A stretch of DNA of 64,000 bases from an uncultured bacterium (GCA_905215335.1 CAJMPQ010000002.1:1-64000), one strand, 5' to 3'. Shown: positions 25,527-34,852, numbered from the stretch's first letter. Numbers and translations: made by a program. The notes: generated by a model from the letters alone, not told the origin.

Positions 25527-26330
25527 ATGATTATACCTGCCCCAAATGATATAGCTTTTAATTTGTTCGGACTACCAATATACTGGTATGGAGTAACAAT
25601 GGCTACTGCAATTTTTGTCTCTATGATTGTAGCTAACAAGTTATATAATATTGTTAATAAAGATTTGCGTTTAGACGTTATAATTGAATATGCCCCATTT
25701 ATTATTTTATTTGGCATTTTGGGTGCGAGATTATATTTTTGTACTTTAAATCCTGGTTATTATTTTGCTCATCCAATAGAGATTTTGGATATTAGACAAG
25801 GTGGTTTGTCTATACACGGTGCTATTATTGGTGGCGTTATTAGCATGATTGCCATTGCAAAAAAAGTTAAAGTTCCGATTATGAGTATTATAGATTCAAT
25901 GTCAGTGGCAACTATATTAGGTCAGTCAATTGGTAGATGGGGAAATTATTTTAATTCCGAGGCTTATGGATTACCTGTAGCTTCACAAACTTGGGGACTG
26001 TTTATACCCGCTTCTAAAAGGGTTTCGGAATTTATGGATTATAGCTTGTTTCATCCAACTTTTTTATATGAAAGTCTTTTGGATTTTGGCGGCTTTTTCA
26101 TTTTGCTATTTATTATTTTAAAATTTGGTAAAAAATATCAAGGTGTTCCATTTTTTTCATATTTAATTTTGTATTCTATAATTAGATATTTTATCGAACA
26201 AATTAGAGTTGATAGTGCCTTAAATGTTGGTAGTTTACCTATTGCAGAAATTGTTTCTGTCGTATTATTTATTATTGGTTTGGTTGGGTTATTATTTGTT
26301 GTTGCAAAGAATTCAAGAATAAAATCATAA
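25527..26330 (+). CDS. lgt: Prolipoprotein diacylglyceryl transferase
   Basis: Inner-membrane enzyme adding diacylglycerol from phosphatidylglycerol to the lipobox Cys of prolipoproteins. 267 residues with about seven TM helices. The Lgt signature GRWGNYFNSEAYG and the essential arginine region (GILGARLYF; HGAIIGG) are present, and the C-terminal YSIIRYFIEQIRVD is typical. The gene follows the TPR gene by two bases. Confidence 0.96.
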   Translation: MIIPAPNDIAFNLFGLPIYWYGVTMATAIFVSMIVANKLYNIVNKDLRLDVIIEYAPFIILFGILGARLYFCTLNPGYYFAHPIEILDIRQGGLSIHGAIIGGVISMIAIAKKVKVPIMSIIDSMSVATILGQSIGRWGNYFNSEAYGLPVASQTWGLFIPASKRVSEFMDYSLFHPTFLYESLLDFGGFFILLFIILKFGKKYQGVPFFSYLILYSIIRYFIEQIRVDSALNVGSLPIAEIVSVVLFIIGLVGLLFVVAKNSRIKS

Positions 26331-26422
26331 TTTGATTGTTACATTTTGTATATATTTTCTAATTTTCTGCATTTTTAGTAGCTCTATATACTTTATATAT
26401 ATGAAGTATATGAGGAGATGTG

Positions 26423-26614
26423 ATGATGCCTGAAATTAGTTTTTGTTTATTTGATTTAAATCAATTATTTAAGCTATTTCCAAAAGAAGATAAAGATTTA
26501 GCGAAAAAACTGCAAAATTATGAATTAAAAGTGAAAGATGATATGGCAGAAAATCGGTATAGATTGTTCAAGGATTTTGGTTATCAAAGTGAGTTTGAAG
26601 AATCCTTAGTTTAG
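26423..26614 (+). CDS. Small conserved-looking protein, unknown
   Basis: 63 residues, charged and helical (FPKEDKDLAKKLQNYELKVKDDMAENRYRLF). Not recognised. Supported by a strong AGGAG five bases before the ATG at 26423 and a good terminator right after. No membrane helix or signal. Confidence 0.65.
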   Translation: MMPEISFCLFDLNQLFKLFPKEDKDLAKKLQNYELKVKDDMAENRYRLFKDFGYQSEFEESLV

Positions 26615-26634
26615 GGGTTATTCAAACAAAAGAA

Positions 26635-26667
26635 AAGACAGGGTTTGTATCCTGTCTTATTTTTTTT
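26635..26667 (+). terminator. Rho-independent terminator
   Basis: 8-bp stem AAGACAGG / CCTGTCTT with an 8-nt loop and a run of eight T (26660-26667). Ends the plus-strand small gene and lies just beyond the minus-strand gene ending at 26692. Confidence 0.88.
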
Positions 26668-26691
26668 AGACTCAATAATATTTTTTATAAA

Positions 26692-27237
26692 TTAGTGTTG
26701 TACTTCTGTTTTTAGAATATCTTTAATCAATGCGATAAATGCACCAACAACAGCTCCTGTTATTACATAGAATGATGTTGGACGGATGTGTTTTGTTACT
26801 AAATTGTAAGCATCTATGCATTTTTTAGCAGTTTGTTCTGCTACTTTTGTTGATTCTTTACAAATTCTTTTGAATTCAACAATTTCAGCAGGTTTCTTTT
26901 CTTGTAATGTTTTAAGAGCATTTCTGATAGTACCTGGTTTTACTCTATCGCCATCTTTCATCCCATCAAACATTTTTACAAATACATCTTCAGCTACTGA
27001 TGTTTGAGCTTTACTTTTTATTGATTTTAAAAATTCTTCTGTTTTTGGATTGAATTCTGTTTTTTGTTTATTAATTCTGTCAATCACTTTTTTGTATTCA
27101 GGATTATTTTTTTCATCCGGTGTTAATGGATGATATTTTAAAACTGCACCTGTTACTCCCCCAATAAGTGCACCTTGAGCCATTGGTCCTATACAACTAC
27201 GTCTTCTGTCATTACTTTCTACTGCATATACTTTCAT
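26692..27237 (-). CDS. Lineage-specific protein with two glycine-rich membrane segments
   Basis: 181 residues. A glycine-rich hydrophobic segment near the N-terminus (GALIGGVTGAVL, ~22-33) and one near the C-terminus (VITGAVVGAFIALI, ~158-171) flank a charged helical region. Not recognised. AAGGA nine bases before the ATG. Similar in layout to the unknown proteins at 33614 and 60586, which may be a family of small membrane proteins of this lineage. Confidence 0.68.
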   Translation of the reverse strand: MKVYAVESNDRRRSCIGPMAQGALIGGVTGAVLKYHPLTPDEKNNPEYKKVIDRINKQKTEFNPKTEEFLKSIKSKAQTSVAEDVFVKMFDGMKDGDRVKPGTIRNALKTLQEKKPAEIVEFKRICKESTKVAEQTAKKCIDAYNLVTKHIRPTSFYVITGAVVGAFIALIKDILKTEVQH

Positions 27238-27279
27238 TCTTACAAATCCTTTTATCCGGTTTGGTTATACGTGTATCTG

Positions 27280-27311
27280 GTTAAGTTCGCTAAAATCCCT
27301 TTTAACTTAAC
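27280..27311. repeat. Inverted repeat upstream of membrane protein gene
   Basis: GTTAAGTT (27280-27287) and AACTTAAC (27304-27311) form an 8-bp inverted repeat with a 16-nt spacer, about 45 bases before the start of the minus-strand gene. It might be an operator or leader hairpin. Confidence 0.3.
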
Positions 27312-27416
27312 TGAATATCTATGAAAAAACTTGCACTTAAATATTCTATTAGAGTTGAAAAACTCATAACAAAACTGAGTAATCAAGTTTTATTTTTTTT
27401 GCATTATAAATCAAGA

Positions 27417-28451
27417 TTATTTTTTTGTCAATACTCTTATTAAATTTAATAAAAGCATAATGCCAACAAGTGCCAAAGTTAAGAAAAAGTCGTATTTAAT
27501 TGCATTGTGGCTAGCAAATAAACAGGCTAGACCACCAGCAATAATAGCTGCACTTGTTAAGATCACAACGGTTTTCTTTTGTGAAAATCCGGCATGTAAT
27601 AATTTGTGGTGAATATGTTCTGCGTCAGCAACAAAAGGAGATTGTCCTTTGCAGATTCTTCTCAAACTTGCATATGTAATATCAATAATTGGAACTGCTA
27701 AAACTACAAATGGTAATAAAATTGCAAGTGTTGCAACTTTCATAACACCTGTAATTGAGATTGTTGCTAATAAAAATCCTGAAAATAGCGCTCCGCTGTC
27801 TCCCATAAAGATTTTTGCAGGGTTAAAGTTAAATGTTAAAAATGCCAACATTGAACCTGCTAAAATAAATCCGATTAATGCACTAATTGGATTTGGAGGA
27901 GTTAGAGTTATTGCTAGAATTGCAAGTGTAATAGCGTTTACTGTAACAACAGAACCAGCAAGGCCGTCTACACCGTCAATAAAGTTTAAAGCATTAGAAA
28001 TCCCTACAATCCAAAGTAATGTTATTGGATAAGAGAACCAGCCTAAATCAATTCCACCAAAGAATGGAACACTATTTATTTGTACACCTAATAAATAAAC
28101 TATTGTTGCAATAGATAATTGCATAAATAATTTAAATTTTGCACCTAAGCAGTAAACATCATCAATAAGTCCTAATAAGAACATTAATGAGCTACCTAAA
28201 AGTATTCCTGACATTAATTTGCCGTAAGGATAGTAACTCATTAATACTAAGCACAAGAAAGTTAACATTGTACTAGCCCAAATTGCAACCCCACCAATTC
28301 TGGATATTGGTTTGGTATGTATTTTTCTTTCATTAGGAATATCTACTAAACCTTCTTTTTTTGAAAAATTGATAACCATAGGAACTAGGAATACCCCAAA
28401 AATATAGGCTATTACGGTTCCAATAATATGAGCATGTGTTAACTTGATAAT
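27417..28451 (-). CDS. Polyprenyl-phosphate GlcNAc-1-phosphate transferase (WecA/TagO/MraY family)
   Basis: Inner-membrane enzyme joining a sugar-1-phosphate to undecaprenyl phosphate, the first step of polysaccharide or O-antigen synthesis. About ten TM helices; motifs LGLIDDVYCLG, NFIDGVDGLAG, KIFMGDSGALF and HIHHKLLHAG (the HIHH favours WecA/TagO over MraY). The first in-frame ATG (28379) would remove the first TM helix, yet the frame upstream encodes the family's N-terminal helix (IIGTVIAYIFGVFLVP). No ATG, GTG or TTG exists there before the stop at 28475; ATT (28451) or ATA (28454) lies 10 or 7 bases after AAGGAG (28462-28467). Coordinates assume ATT at 28451. Follows glyA. Confidence 0.85.
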   Translation of the reverse strand: MIKLTHAHIIGTVIAYIFGVFLVPMVINFSKKEGLVDIPNERKIHTKPISRIGGVAIWASTMLTFLCLVLMSYYPYGKLMSGILLGSSLMFLLGLIDDVYCLGAKFKLFMQLSIATIVYLLGVQINSVPFFGGIDLGWFSYPITLLWIVGISNALNFIDGVDGLAGSVVTVNAITLAILAITLTPPNPISALIGFILAGSMLAFLTFNFNPAKIFMGDSGALFSGFLLATISITGVMKVATLAILLPFVVLAVPIIDITYASLRRICKGQSPFVADAEHIHHKLLHAGFSQKKTVVILTSAAIIAGGLACLFASHNAIKYDFFLTLALVGIMLLLNLIRVLTKK

Positions 28452-28472
28452 TATAATTATTCTCCTTGTGGT

Positions 28473-29711
28473 TTAACTATATAAAGGATATTTCTTGCAT
28501 AATTTTAGAGATCTTTCTCTTAAATTATTTAGCGCAATTTCATTATCTGACGAAAATACTGCAGATGCAATAATTTTTGCAACTTCAATCATGTCTTCTT
28601 CTTTGAAGCCTCTTGTTGTAACTGCAGGAGTACCTAATCTGATACCACTTGTTACAAATGGGCTTTGTGGATCGTTTGGCACAGTATTTTTATTAGCTGT
28701 AATTCCAACTCTTTCTAATACATTAGCCATGTCTTTACCGGTTTTACCTGTTTTTCTAAGGTCTAGAGTCATTAAGTGGTTTTCAGTCATACCACCAACA
28801 ATATCCATGCCTTCATCCATTAAGCCTTGAGCTAGAGCTTTGGCATTTTTTATGATTTGTTTTGCATATTCTTTGAATTCCGGTTTTGAGGCTTCTAATA
28901 ATGCTACAGCTTTACCTGCAATAATATGTTCTAAAGGTCCGCCTTGCAAACCTGGAAATACAGCTTTATCAATAGCGGTTGCGAATTCTTCCTTGCACAT
29001 AATAATACCGCCTCTAGGTCCTCTTAAAGATTTGTGAGTTGTTGTTGTTACAAAATCACAATAAGGAGCTGGTGATGGGTGTTCCCCTGCTGCTACAAGT
29101 CCTGCTATATGTGCAATATCTGCTAAAAGTAGGGCACCAACTTCGTCTGCAATTTCTCTAAACTTTTTAAAATCAATAATTTTAGCATAATTACTTGCTC
29201 CACAAATTATTAATTTAGGTTTATGTTCAAGGGCCATTTGTCTTACGTTTTCGTAATCAATTTCACCTTGTTCATTGATACCATAGCTTTTCACGTCATA
29301 ATACATACCTGAAAAGTTTACAGGAGAACCGTGTGACAAGTGACCACCATTAGATAAATCCATACTTAAAACTCTATCACCAGGTTTCATTGTAGCCATA
29401 AATACAGCCATGTTAGCTTGAGCACCACTATGAGGTTGAACATTAGCATGATCCATATGGAACAATTCGCATGCTCTTTTTTGTGCAATTTCTTCAATTA
29501 CGTCGATATGTTCACAACCATTGTAATATCTTTTATGAGGTTTGCCTTCGGCGTATTTATTGGTTAATACGCTGCCACAGGCTTCCATTACAGCTTCCGA
29601 TGTGCAGTTTTCACTTGCGATAAGTTCAATTGTTTCTTGTTGTCTTTGCAATTCTAATTCTATTTGTTGTGCAACTTCTGGATCTATCTTTTTTATATGT
29701 TCTAAATTCAT
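28473..29711 (-). CDS. glyA: Serine hydroxymethyltransferase
   Basis: PLP enzyme converting serine and THF to glycine and 5,10-methylene-THF. 412 residues from ATG 29711, with GGGAG five bases upstream. The PLP lysine is in the TTTTHKSLRGPRGG motif; the N-terminal ELIASENCTSEAV and the NKYAEG-P-KRYYNGC segments are conserved. Complete length. Upstream of the WecA-like gene and probably co-transcribed. Confidence 0.97.
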   Translation of the reverse strand: MNLEHIKKIDPEVAQQIELELQRQQETIELIASENCTSEAVMEACGSVLTNKYAEGKPHKRYYNGCEHIDVIEEIAQKRACELFHMDHANVQPHSGAQANMAVFMATMKPGDRVLSMDLSNGGHLSHGSPVNFSGMYYDVKSYGINEQGEIDYENVRQMALEHKPKLIICGASNYAKIIDFKKFREIADEVGALLLADIAHIAGLVAAGEHPSPAPYCDFVTTTTHKSLRGPRGGIIMCKEEFATAIDKAVFPGLQGGPLEHIIAGKAVALLEASKPEFKEYAKQIIKNAKALAQGLMDEGMDIVGGMTENHLMTLDLRKTGKTGKDMANVLERVGITANKNTVPNDPQSPFVTSGIRLGTPAVTTRGFKEEDMIEVAKIIASAVFSSDNEIALNNLRERSLKLCKKYPLYS

Positions 29712-29773
29712 ATGTTCTCCCTTTTTATGTATCATTATAATAAGTAAATTATTTTTCGCAAATTTGTGAAGAA

Positions 29774-30745
29774 CTATAATAAATATCTATTTTTTAATGT
29801 CATTATTTTGTTATATGAAACATCAATTTTTTCTGCTAATAGTTCATCTTGCTTAGCCTTTTTATATATACTTTCAATTATTTCGAAAGTCTTCTTATCG
29901 GAATATCTATATATAAACATGTTAATTCCTGCTTGTATTCCCATTTCGCATGCTTTTGTGTCTCCAAATTCTGCTACGCCTTTCATAACCATATCATCTG
30001 AGATTATAACTCCATTAAAGTTTAATTTATTTCTCAAATAATCTATCGCGTTTTGGCTTAAAGATGTAGGAATTTTTTCATTTTCAAAACACGTACAGTG
30101 TAAATGAGCAACCATAATTGTTTCGATATTATTTTTAATTGCAGCTTTAAATGGTTTTATATGAGTTTTTTCCATTTCTTCAAGAGATAGGTTTATTTCA
30201 GGTAATGTCAAATGACTGTCGGCATTAGCATCTCCATGACCTGGAAAATGTTTTGCACAAGGTATTATCCCGTTTTGCCTATAGGCTTCAGATACTATTT
30301 TTTCACCTTTAATTACCTCGTCAGGATTTGATGAAAATGCACGTTCTCCAATTATTGGATTATTGGGATTTGTGTTTGTGTCAATACAAGGTGCAAAGTT
30401 TAGGTTAATTCCATATGATTTTAACTCTTGAGCTATTTCAAGGGTTTGATTTTTTAAAAAGTTTTCACCCTTTTCGTAGGCAAATTTTGCAGATAAATAT
30501 TTTTTGCCGTGATGAATGTTTTCTGTTCTTTCTACTCTCCCGCCTTCTTGGTCTATAGATAGAAATGGTGGAATTTTGGAAATTGATTTTATATCATTTA
30601 CAAGGTTTTTAAATTGGTCAGAAGAATGGATATCTTTTGTAAAAAATATTATCCCTCCTAATCCTTCTTTTAGTAATTGTTTATAATATCCACCCTCAGT
30701 TCCAAGGATAAACATTTGATTTAATTTTTCTTTTAAATCTGTCAT
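29774..30745 (-). CDS. nagZ: Beta-N-acetylhexosaminidase (NagZ, GH3)
   Basis: Removes GlcNAc from muropeptides during cell-wall recycling. 323 residues, no signal peptide, so cytoplasmic. SIDQEGGRVER, the KHFPGHGDANADSH loop with catalytic Asp and His, and the nucleophile Asp in GVIISDDMVMKG are typical of NagZ. ATG 30745 is preferred: AAGG lies five bases upstream within the preceding gene's end, and the gene starts one base after that stop. Confidence 0.94.
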   Translation of the reverse strand: MTDLKEKLNQMFILGTEGGYYKQLLKEGLGGIIFFTKDIHSSDQFKNLVNDIKSISKIPPFLSIDQEGGRVERTENIHHGKKYLSAKFAYEKGENFLKNQTLEIAQELKSYGINLNFAPCIDTNTNPNNPIIGERAFSSNPDEVIKGEKIVSEAYRQNGIIPCAKHFPGHGDANADSHLTLPEINLSLEEMEKTHIKPFKAAIKNNIETIMVAHLHCTCFENEKIPTSLSQNAIDYLRNKLNFNGVIISDDMVMKGVAEFGDTKACEMGIQAGINMFIYRYSDKKTFEIIESIYKKAKQDELLAEKIDVSYNKIMTLKNRYLL

Positions 30746-30746
30746 T

Positions 30747-31346
30747 TTAGCCTTCATAAATTAAGTTAAATACTTCTAATAGGTCAAGAAGTTTTCCTGT
30801 TTTTATTACTTCTTGGATTTTTTCATGAATTTTATCTGCATTTTCTGAATTTGGAATAGTTAATTTTTCCGGAAGTATAACATCTTTAGTTTCTTTAGTA
30901 TCAACAAAACCTTTGTTTAAGGTTAAAAATTCTTTGTATAATTCTAAAATTGTTATATATATTTGGTTTATTTGATAATCTTTACCAAGATAATATTTTA
31001 CATCTTTTTTTAGTTGAGTGAAGTATTCTATAGAATAATCTGCTTCTTCAACAGTTTCAGCTTCATCATAAGTTCCACCAATACAAGGATTCCCTTCTAT
31101 TTGGATAGAGTCGCCTAAACTTTTTATGTATGATGCCCAAAGTAAACTTCCAAGACAAAAACCAACATTATTATCAACTATTTGTGTAATTTGTGGATAC
31201 ATCATTTTAAACTTCATTTTTCTTTGACCAAGATTTTTGAATTGATTTATACCCGCATAAATATATTCTAAACTTAGGGATAAAATTGTTGTGTGTTGAG
31301 CGTATCCCGGATCAAATAGTACTGAATTAATTTTAGTATTTGTCAT
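30747..31346 (-). CDS. Unknown protein, coupled to secreted hydrolase
   Basis: 199 residues, not recognised; mixed helical, no signal peptide. Its ATG overlaps the stop of the upstream hydrolase-like gene by one base (TAATG), and nagZ follows directly, so the three are one operon. Visible features: a Tyr/Met-rich N-terminal helix region and the GNPCIGGTYDEAET segment. Function unknown. Confidence 0.65.
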   Translation of the reverse strand: MTNTKINSVLFDPGYAQHTTILSLSLEYIYAGINQFKNLGQRKMKFKMMYPQITQIVDNNVGFCLGSLLWASYIKSLGDSIQIEGNPCIGGTYDEAETVEEADYSIEYFTQLKKDVKYYLGKDYQINQIYITILELYKEFLTLNKGFVDTKETKDVILPEKLTIPNSENADKIHEKIQEVIKTGKLLDLLEVFNLIYEG

Positions 31347-32539
31347 TATTTTACCTCTGATTTTTTACTTTTCTTTTTTAAAACTTTTTCTTGATATTTT
31401 TTATTGTATTGGAATTTTGTTCCATCTACAAATCCTTCTACAACAGCTTTTGCAAAGATATTTCTTGCAGACCAATAGGAAGTATGAGCGATAAATGCAG
31501 AACGTCTTGACCAAACGCCTGAATTATCATAGATAACGCCTTTTGGATTGTTGATTTTTAAATTTAAAATTTCTTCCAATTGTGACACTGTTAAATTATT
31601 GCTTGTAGGAAATCCTAGCGGATCTTCTTTAAAGTTTACTGTTAAGAAATATATTCCATTTTCATAAATATATTTAGTAACATATTTATTATAATAAGTG
31701 ATTTCGTAATTAGGATCTGCCATATCAGAATAAAACAATGGTATTGGGCTTGCAAAGTTAACAACCCCTCTTACAAAACCTTTTGGAGCACAATATTTTT
31801 CGGTGCTTTCATCTATTTTTAGGTAATTTTCTTTTAATAATTCTTTATTTTGGTTAAGTACAAGATGCCCAGTATTTGTTATGACACCTAAGTTTCCTTT
31901 ATCATAGGATAATGCTGAAAGACAAGTATCTTCTTTTGGATTATTTTTTACAAATTCTATAATATCTTCATCAGCATTTAATACTTGGAATAAATTTTCG
32001 AGTTTGATGTATGGAAGTTTGTATAACATATATTGATATGTAACAAACGAACCCGCTGAGTAACCAAATAAAATTACATTTTTACCTTGTTGAGCTTGTT
32101 CTTTTACCCTATCATTTAATCCATCTAAAATTGGCAGCATATTGTGAGTTTTCTGAACCCAAATTGCATCGTGCATAAATTGGGTTAATAAACTCCTTAT
32201 TTCGTAAGCCAAAGTTGAACTTATGGCTTTAGAGATATTTAATCTTTCTTTAACAAAATCTAAGTCTGTTTTGCTATCATATCCCCAGAAAAATATTTGA
32301 GGTTTTTCATCAATAACTAATTGGTTAGTTTTAGTCCATTTCTTTATTGTAGAATTTTTCTCAAATTTTTCTTTCATAACAGGGTGGAGTTTATTAACCC
32401 CATTGATATACCAATCTTTCATTTTTGTATCATTATTGTTAGAACCATTAATGTACATAAATGATAAGTTAGTAGTTTGTGCATTTGTTGCTAATTGTAG
32501 CGTAAATAATGTTAGTAAAATTAATAAAATCTTTTTCAT
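31346..32539 (-). CDS. Secreted alpha/beta-hydrolase-like protein
   Basis: 397 residues with a signal peptide (MKKILLILLTLFTLQLATNA). The nucleophile-elbow-like motif GYSAGSF follows a hydrophobic strand (NVILFG) as in lipases and esterases, and MYINGSNNND resembles an oxyanion-side strand. An Asp and His to complete the triad cannot be placed with certainty. Substrate unknown. A -10 box (TAAAAT with TGA before it) ends seven bases before the ATG, so the mRNA is possibly leaderless. Confidence 0.72.
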   Translation of the reverse strand: MKKILLILLTLFTLQLATNAQTTNLSFMYINGSNNNDTKMKDWYINGVNKLHPVMKEKFEKNSTIKKWTKTNQLVIDEKPQIFFWGYDSKTDLDFVKERLNISKAISSTLAYEIRSLLTQFMHDAIWVQKTHNMLPILDGLNDRVKEQAQQGKNVILFGYSAGSFVTYQYMLYKLPYIKLENLFQVLNADEDIIEFVKNNPKEDTCLSALSYDKGNLGVITNTGHLVLNQNKELLKENYLKIDESTEKYCAPKGFVRGVVNFASPIPLFYSDMADPNYEITYYNKYVTKYIYENGIYFLTVNFKEDPLGFPTSNNLTVSQLEEILNLKINNPKGVIYDNSGVWSRRSAFIAHTSYWSARNIFAKAVVEGFVDGTKFQYNKKYQEKVLKKKSKKSEVK

Positions 32540-32546
32540 AAAGAAA

Positions 32547-32555
32547 ATTTTATCA
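32547..32555 (-). promoter_or_regulatory. Extended -10 box of secreted hydrolase gene
   Basis: On the minus strand TGA then TAAAAT (32552-32547), seven bases before the ATG at 32539, with no Shine-Dalgarno sequence. Same arrangement as other putative leaderless genes of the window. Confidence 0.4.
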
Positions 32556-32614
32556 CAATAAGATTTCAAAACATAAATTTTTACAATAATTAAATTATAT
32601 GTTAGGGTAAACTT

Positions 32615-33262
32615 ATGAAAATGTTTTTGTTAAGTTTATTGGATTGGATATATAAAAAGAAATGTTATTTTTGTAAGAGTTCTAACGAATCTGTAAAAAT
32701 GTGTTCAAAATGTTTTAATGAATTAGAATTTTTACCTGTTCAAGTTAATCGAAAATTTAACAATGTAAGTATATATTGTGCAGGAGTTTATTCGAAAAAT
32801 CTTCAAAAAATGATAAGAGGTTTGAAGTACCATAGACAAAAAGATTTAGCATATTATCAAGCAAAATTTATGTGGCTATATTGGCAAAGGTTAGGATTAA
32901 CTCAGGATTTTCAAATTGTTCCCGTTCCAATTTTTCCTAAACGTAAGAAAAAAAGAAAATATAACCACATGGAATTAGTGGCTGAAGAATTTGCAAAATT
33001 GTCAGGTTATGAGGTTAATTTTGAATTAATAAAAAGGGTTAAAGATACAAAACCACAATATAAATTAAATAAATCTCAAAGAACGATGAATTTATCAAAT
33101 GCTTTTGAGGTAAATAAGGATAAATTAATAAAAGGCAAGAAAATTTTAATAATAGATGATATTTGCACGACAGGTTCAACTTTTGAAGAAATGATTAAAG
33201 AGTTTAATAATGTTGGTATTTATGATATAACTTGTTTTGCAACAACAACTCCGTGGGAGTAA
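32615..33262 (+). CDS. comF: ComF-family phosphoribosyltransferase-like protein
   Basis: 215 residues. N-terminal four-cysteine zinc ribbon (CYFCKSSN and CSKCF) and a C-terminal PRTase fold with the PRPP-binding motif IIDDICTTGSTFEE. ComF proteins help internalise single-stranded DNA in natural transformation, interacting with DprA and ComFA; ComF-like genes are also common in non-competent bacteria. dprA is 14 kb away. Followed by an unknown gene in the same direction. Confidence 0.92.
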   Translation: MKMFLLSLLDWIYKKKCYFCKSSNESVKMCSKCFNELEFLPVQVNRKFNNVSIYCAGVYSKNLQKMIRGLKYHRQKDLAYYQAKFMWLYWQRLGLTQDFQIVPVPIFPKRKKKRKYNHMELVAEEFAKLSGYEVNFELIKRVKDTKPQYKLNKSQRTMNLSNAFEVNKDKLIKGKKILIIDDICTTGSTFEEMIKEFNNVGIYDITCFATTTPWE

Positions 33263-33288
33263 TAAAATAATATAGAATTAAAAGAAAA

Positions 33289-33609
33289 ATGATAATTTCA
33301 GAATTTGCTAAATATTTACAAGAACATAATGAAGAATTACTTACTCGCAAGACTACCCCAATGCGATTATTACACGAATGGTTGCGTGCAGTTATTAATA
33401 AAAATCCTAAAAATAACATTGATAAAATTGTTCACCGTGAAATTTTATATTGTGAAAATGAAAACGGTGATTATTTAATAGTTGGGAAATCAGATAGTGG
33501 AAGAGTTTTGGTTACAGCTTTAATAAATTTTGCTAAAAGCTATGAGAATTATAATCATGCAAAATGGGTTCATTTAACTGAACAAGCTCTTCACAAAGCA
33601 GATAAGTAA
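33289..33609 (+). CDS. Unknown small protein
   Basis: 106 residues, soluble, not recognised (TTPMRLLHEWLRAVINKNPKNN). No cysteines except one, no membrane helix. Starts 26 bp after comF in the same direction but without a clear ribosome binding site. It converges with the next gene with only four bases between the stops. Confidence 0.6.
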   Translation: MIISEFAKYLQEHNEELLTRKTTPMRLLHEWLRAVINKNPKNNIDKIVHREILYCENENGDYLIVGKSDSGRVLVTALINFAKSYENYNHAKWVHLTEQALHKADK

Positions 33610-33613
33610 ACTT

Positions 33614-34015
33614 TTATTCTTTTATTTCTTGAACATTTAATTTTTTGAATAAGTTTTTCTCTTGTATATTTTTTATGCTGTAAGGTATAAGAGCAGTTAA
33701 AAACATTGAGGCTAAGGTTATAGCTCCTAGAACTGGGTATTCTATTTTGGGGTATTTTTTTAGTAATTTTAGGCTAAGCCCAACACCTATAGGAGCTCCT
33801 GCAATTGTTCCAAGTCCGATTGCCAGTAAGCCTGTTTTTTCTTTTTTCTTGATTTTAGTTACAAATTCATCGGTGTTTTCTTGTGGAACAATAAAAGTTC
33901 TATTCAAATTCTTTTTAATTTGATTAGAATTTGGGTTTTGTTTTATTTCATCATATGTAGAAATTTTATTTTGGTTACTGTTAGGTATAGGATTTATTTC
34001 TACTTTTATTGTCAT
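33614..34015 (-). CDS. Small membrane protein, lineage-specific
   Basis: 133 residues. Asn/Gln/Pro-rich, probably disordered N-terminus (~1-45) and two hydrophobic segments (~60-80, glycine-rich, and ~90-112). Not recognised. Similar in design to the proteins at 26692 and 60586. Confidence 0.6.
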   Translation of the reverse strand: MTIKVEINPIPNSNQNKISTYDEIKQNPNSNQIKKNLNRTFIVPQENTDEFVTKIKKKEKTGLLAIGLGTIAGAPIGVGLSLKLLKKYPKIEYPVLGAITLASMFLTALIPYSIKNIQEKNLFKKLNVQEIKE

Positions 34016-34136
34016 ATTTTTAAACTTTCTTTATTAGTGTTCCTATTATATTGTAAAAATAAACAAAAAAATAATTGCTTTTCTTGTTTATAATTTGTTA
34101 AGTGTGTTAACATAAAATAAAAATGAGGGTTTTTAT

Positions 34137-34787
34137 ATGCAGATAAATTCTAAATATAATGTTAAGGGTTCAGGTAATGAAATTGTTTTCTTAAAAGATG
34201 GTGAAACTTATTCAGATTTAGAAGTTAAGGGGTTAAGTATTACGATTAATGGTAATAATAATAAAGTAGAAATAGAGTTACCATCAAATTTTATAAATGT
34301 ATCCATTGTTATGGATGGTGATAATAATGAATTTCATTTAAAACCTACAAAACATAGAATAATTCGCCATACAACATTTGGAATGGAAGGTGGGTCTAAA
34401 ATTTCAGTCGGATCCGGACTTTCTGTTTATCGAGATGTTCATATTGTTGCAAAAAATGGTAAAGATATTTCTATTGGTGATGAGTGTATGTTTGCCCGAG
34501 AAATTATGATAAGAAACAATGATGGACACGTTATTCTTGATAGAAAAACAGGCGAATTGTTAAATCCTCCTGAGGATATTATTATTGGTGATAATGTATG
34601 GTTGGGGATGCGCGTTCTTATTTTTAAGGGTGCAGTTATTCCAAGAGGTTCTGTTGTTGGTGCCGGTGCTTTGGTGAATAAAAAATTTGATGAAGAAAAT
34701 ATTTTAATTGCCGGCACTCCAGCTAAAAAAATCCGTTCTGATATTGAATGGCGCCGAGAGGATTTTGCAAAATATATGAAACACTAA
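34137..34787 (+). CDS. Left-handed beta-helix (hexapeptide) acyltransferase
   Basis: 216 residues of hexapeptide-repeat structure ending with the active-site region typical of CatB/WbbJ/LacA acetyltransferases: IIGDNVWLGMRVLIFKGAVIPRGSVVGAGALV and NILIAGTPAKKIR. These use acetyl-CoA or another acyl-CoA to acylate sugars or antibiotics as trimers. The N-terminal half carries unusual Asn-rich repeats (INGNNNKVEI, MDGDNNEFHL). The acceptor is unknown; polysaccharide modification is likely. No signal peptide. Confidence 0.85.
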   Translation: MQINSKYNVKGSGNEIVFLKDGETYSDLEVKGLSITINGNNNKVEIELPSNFINVSIVMDGDNNEFHLKPTKHRIIRHTTFGMEGGSKISVGSGLSVYRDVHIVAKNGKDISIGDECMFAREIMIRNNDGHVILDRKTGELLNPPEDIIIGDNVWLGMRVLIFKGAVIPRGSVVGAGALVNKKFDEENILIAGTPAKKIRSDIEWRREDFAKYMKH

Positions 34788-34852
34788 TTTGAGATTTAAA
34801 ATTTGTTTTATTGTAAAGATAAGTTTATTAAATGCCTTTAAGAGTTTATTTA

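Noticed and set aside
27280..27311. Inverted repeat as a terminator of the WecA-like gene
   Set aside because: Spacer is long and there is no T run on the needed strand; kept only as a low-confidence repeat.
27649..28032. 127-codon open frame antisense to the WecA-like gene
   Set aside because: Antisense shadow of membrane-helix codons with no start signal.
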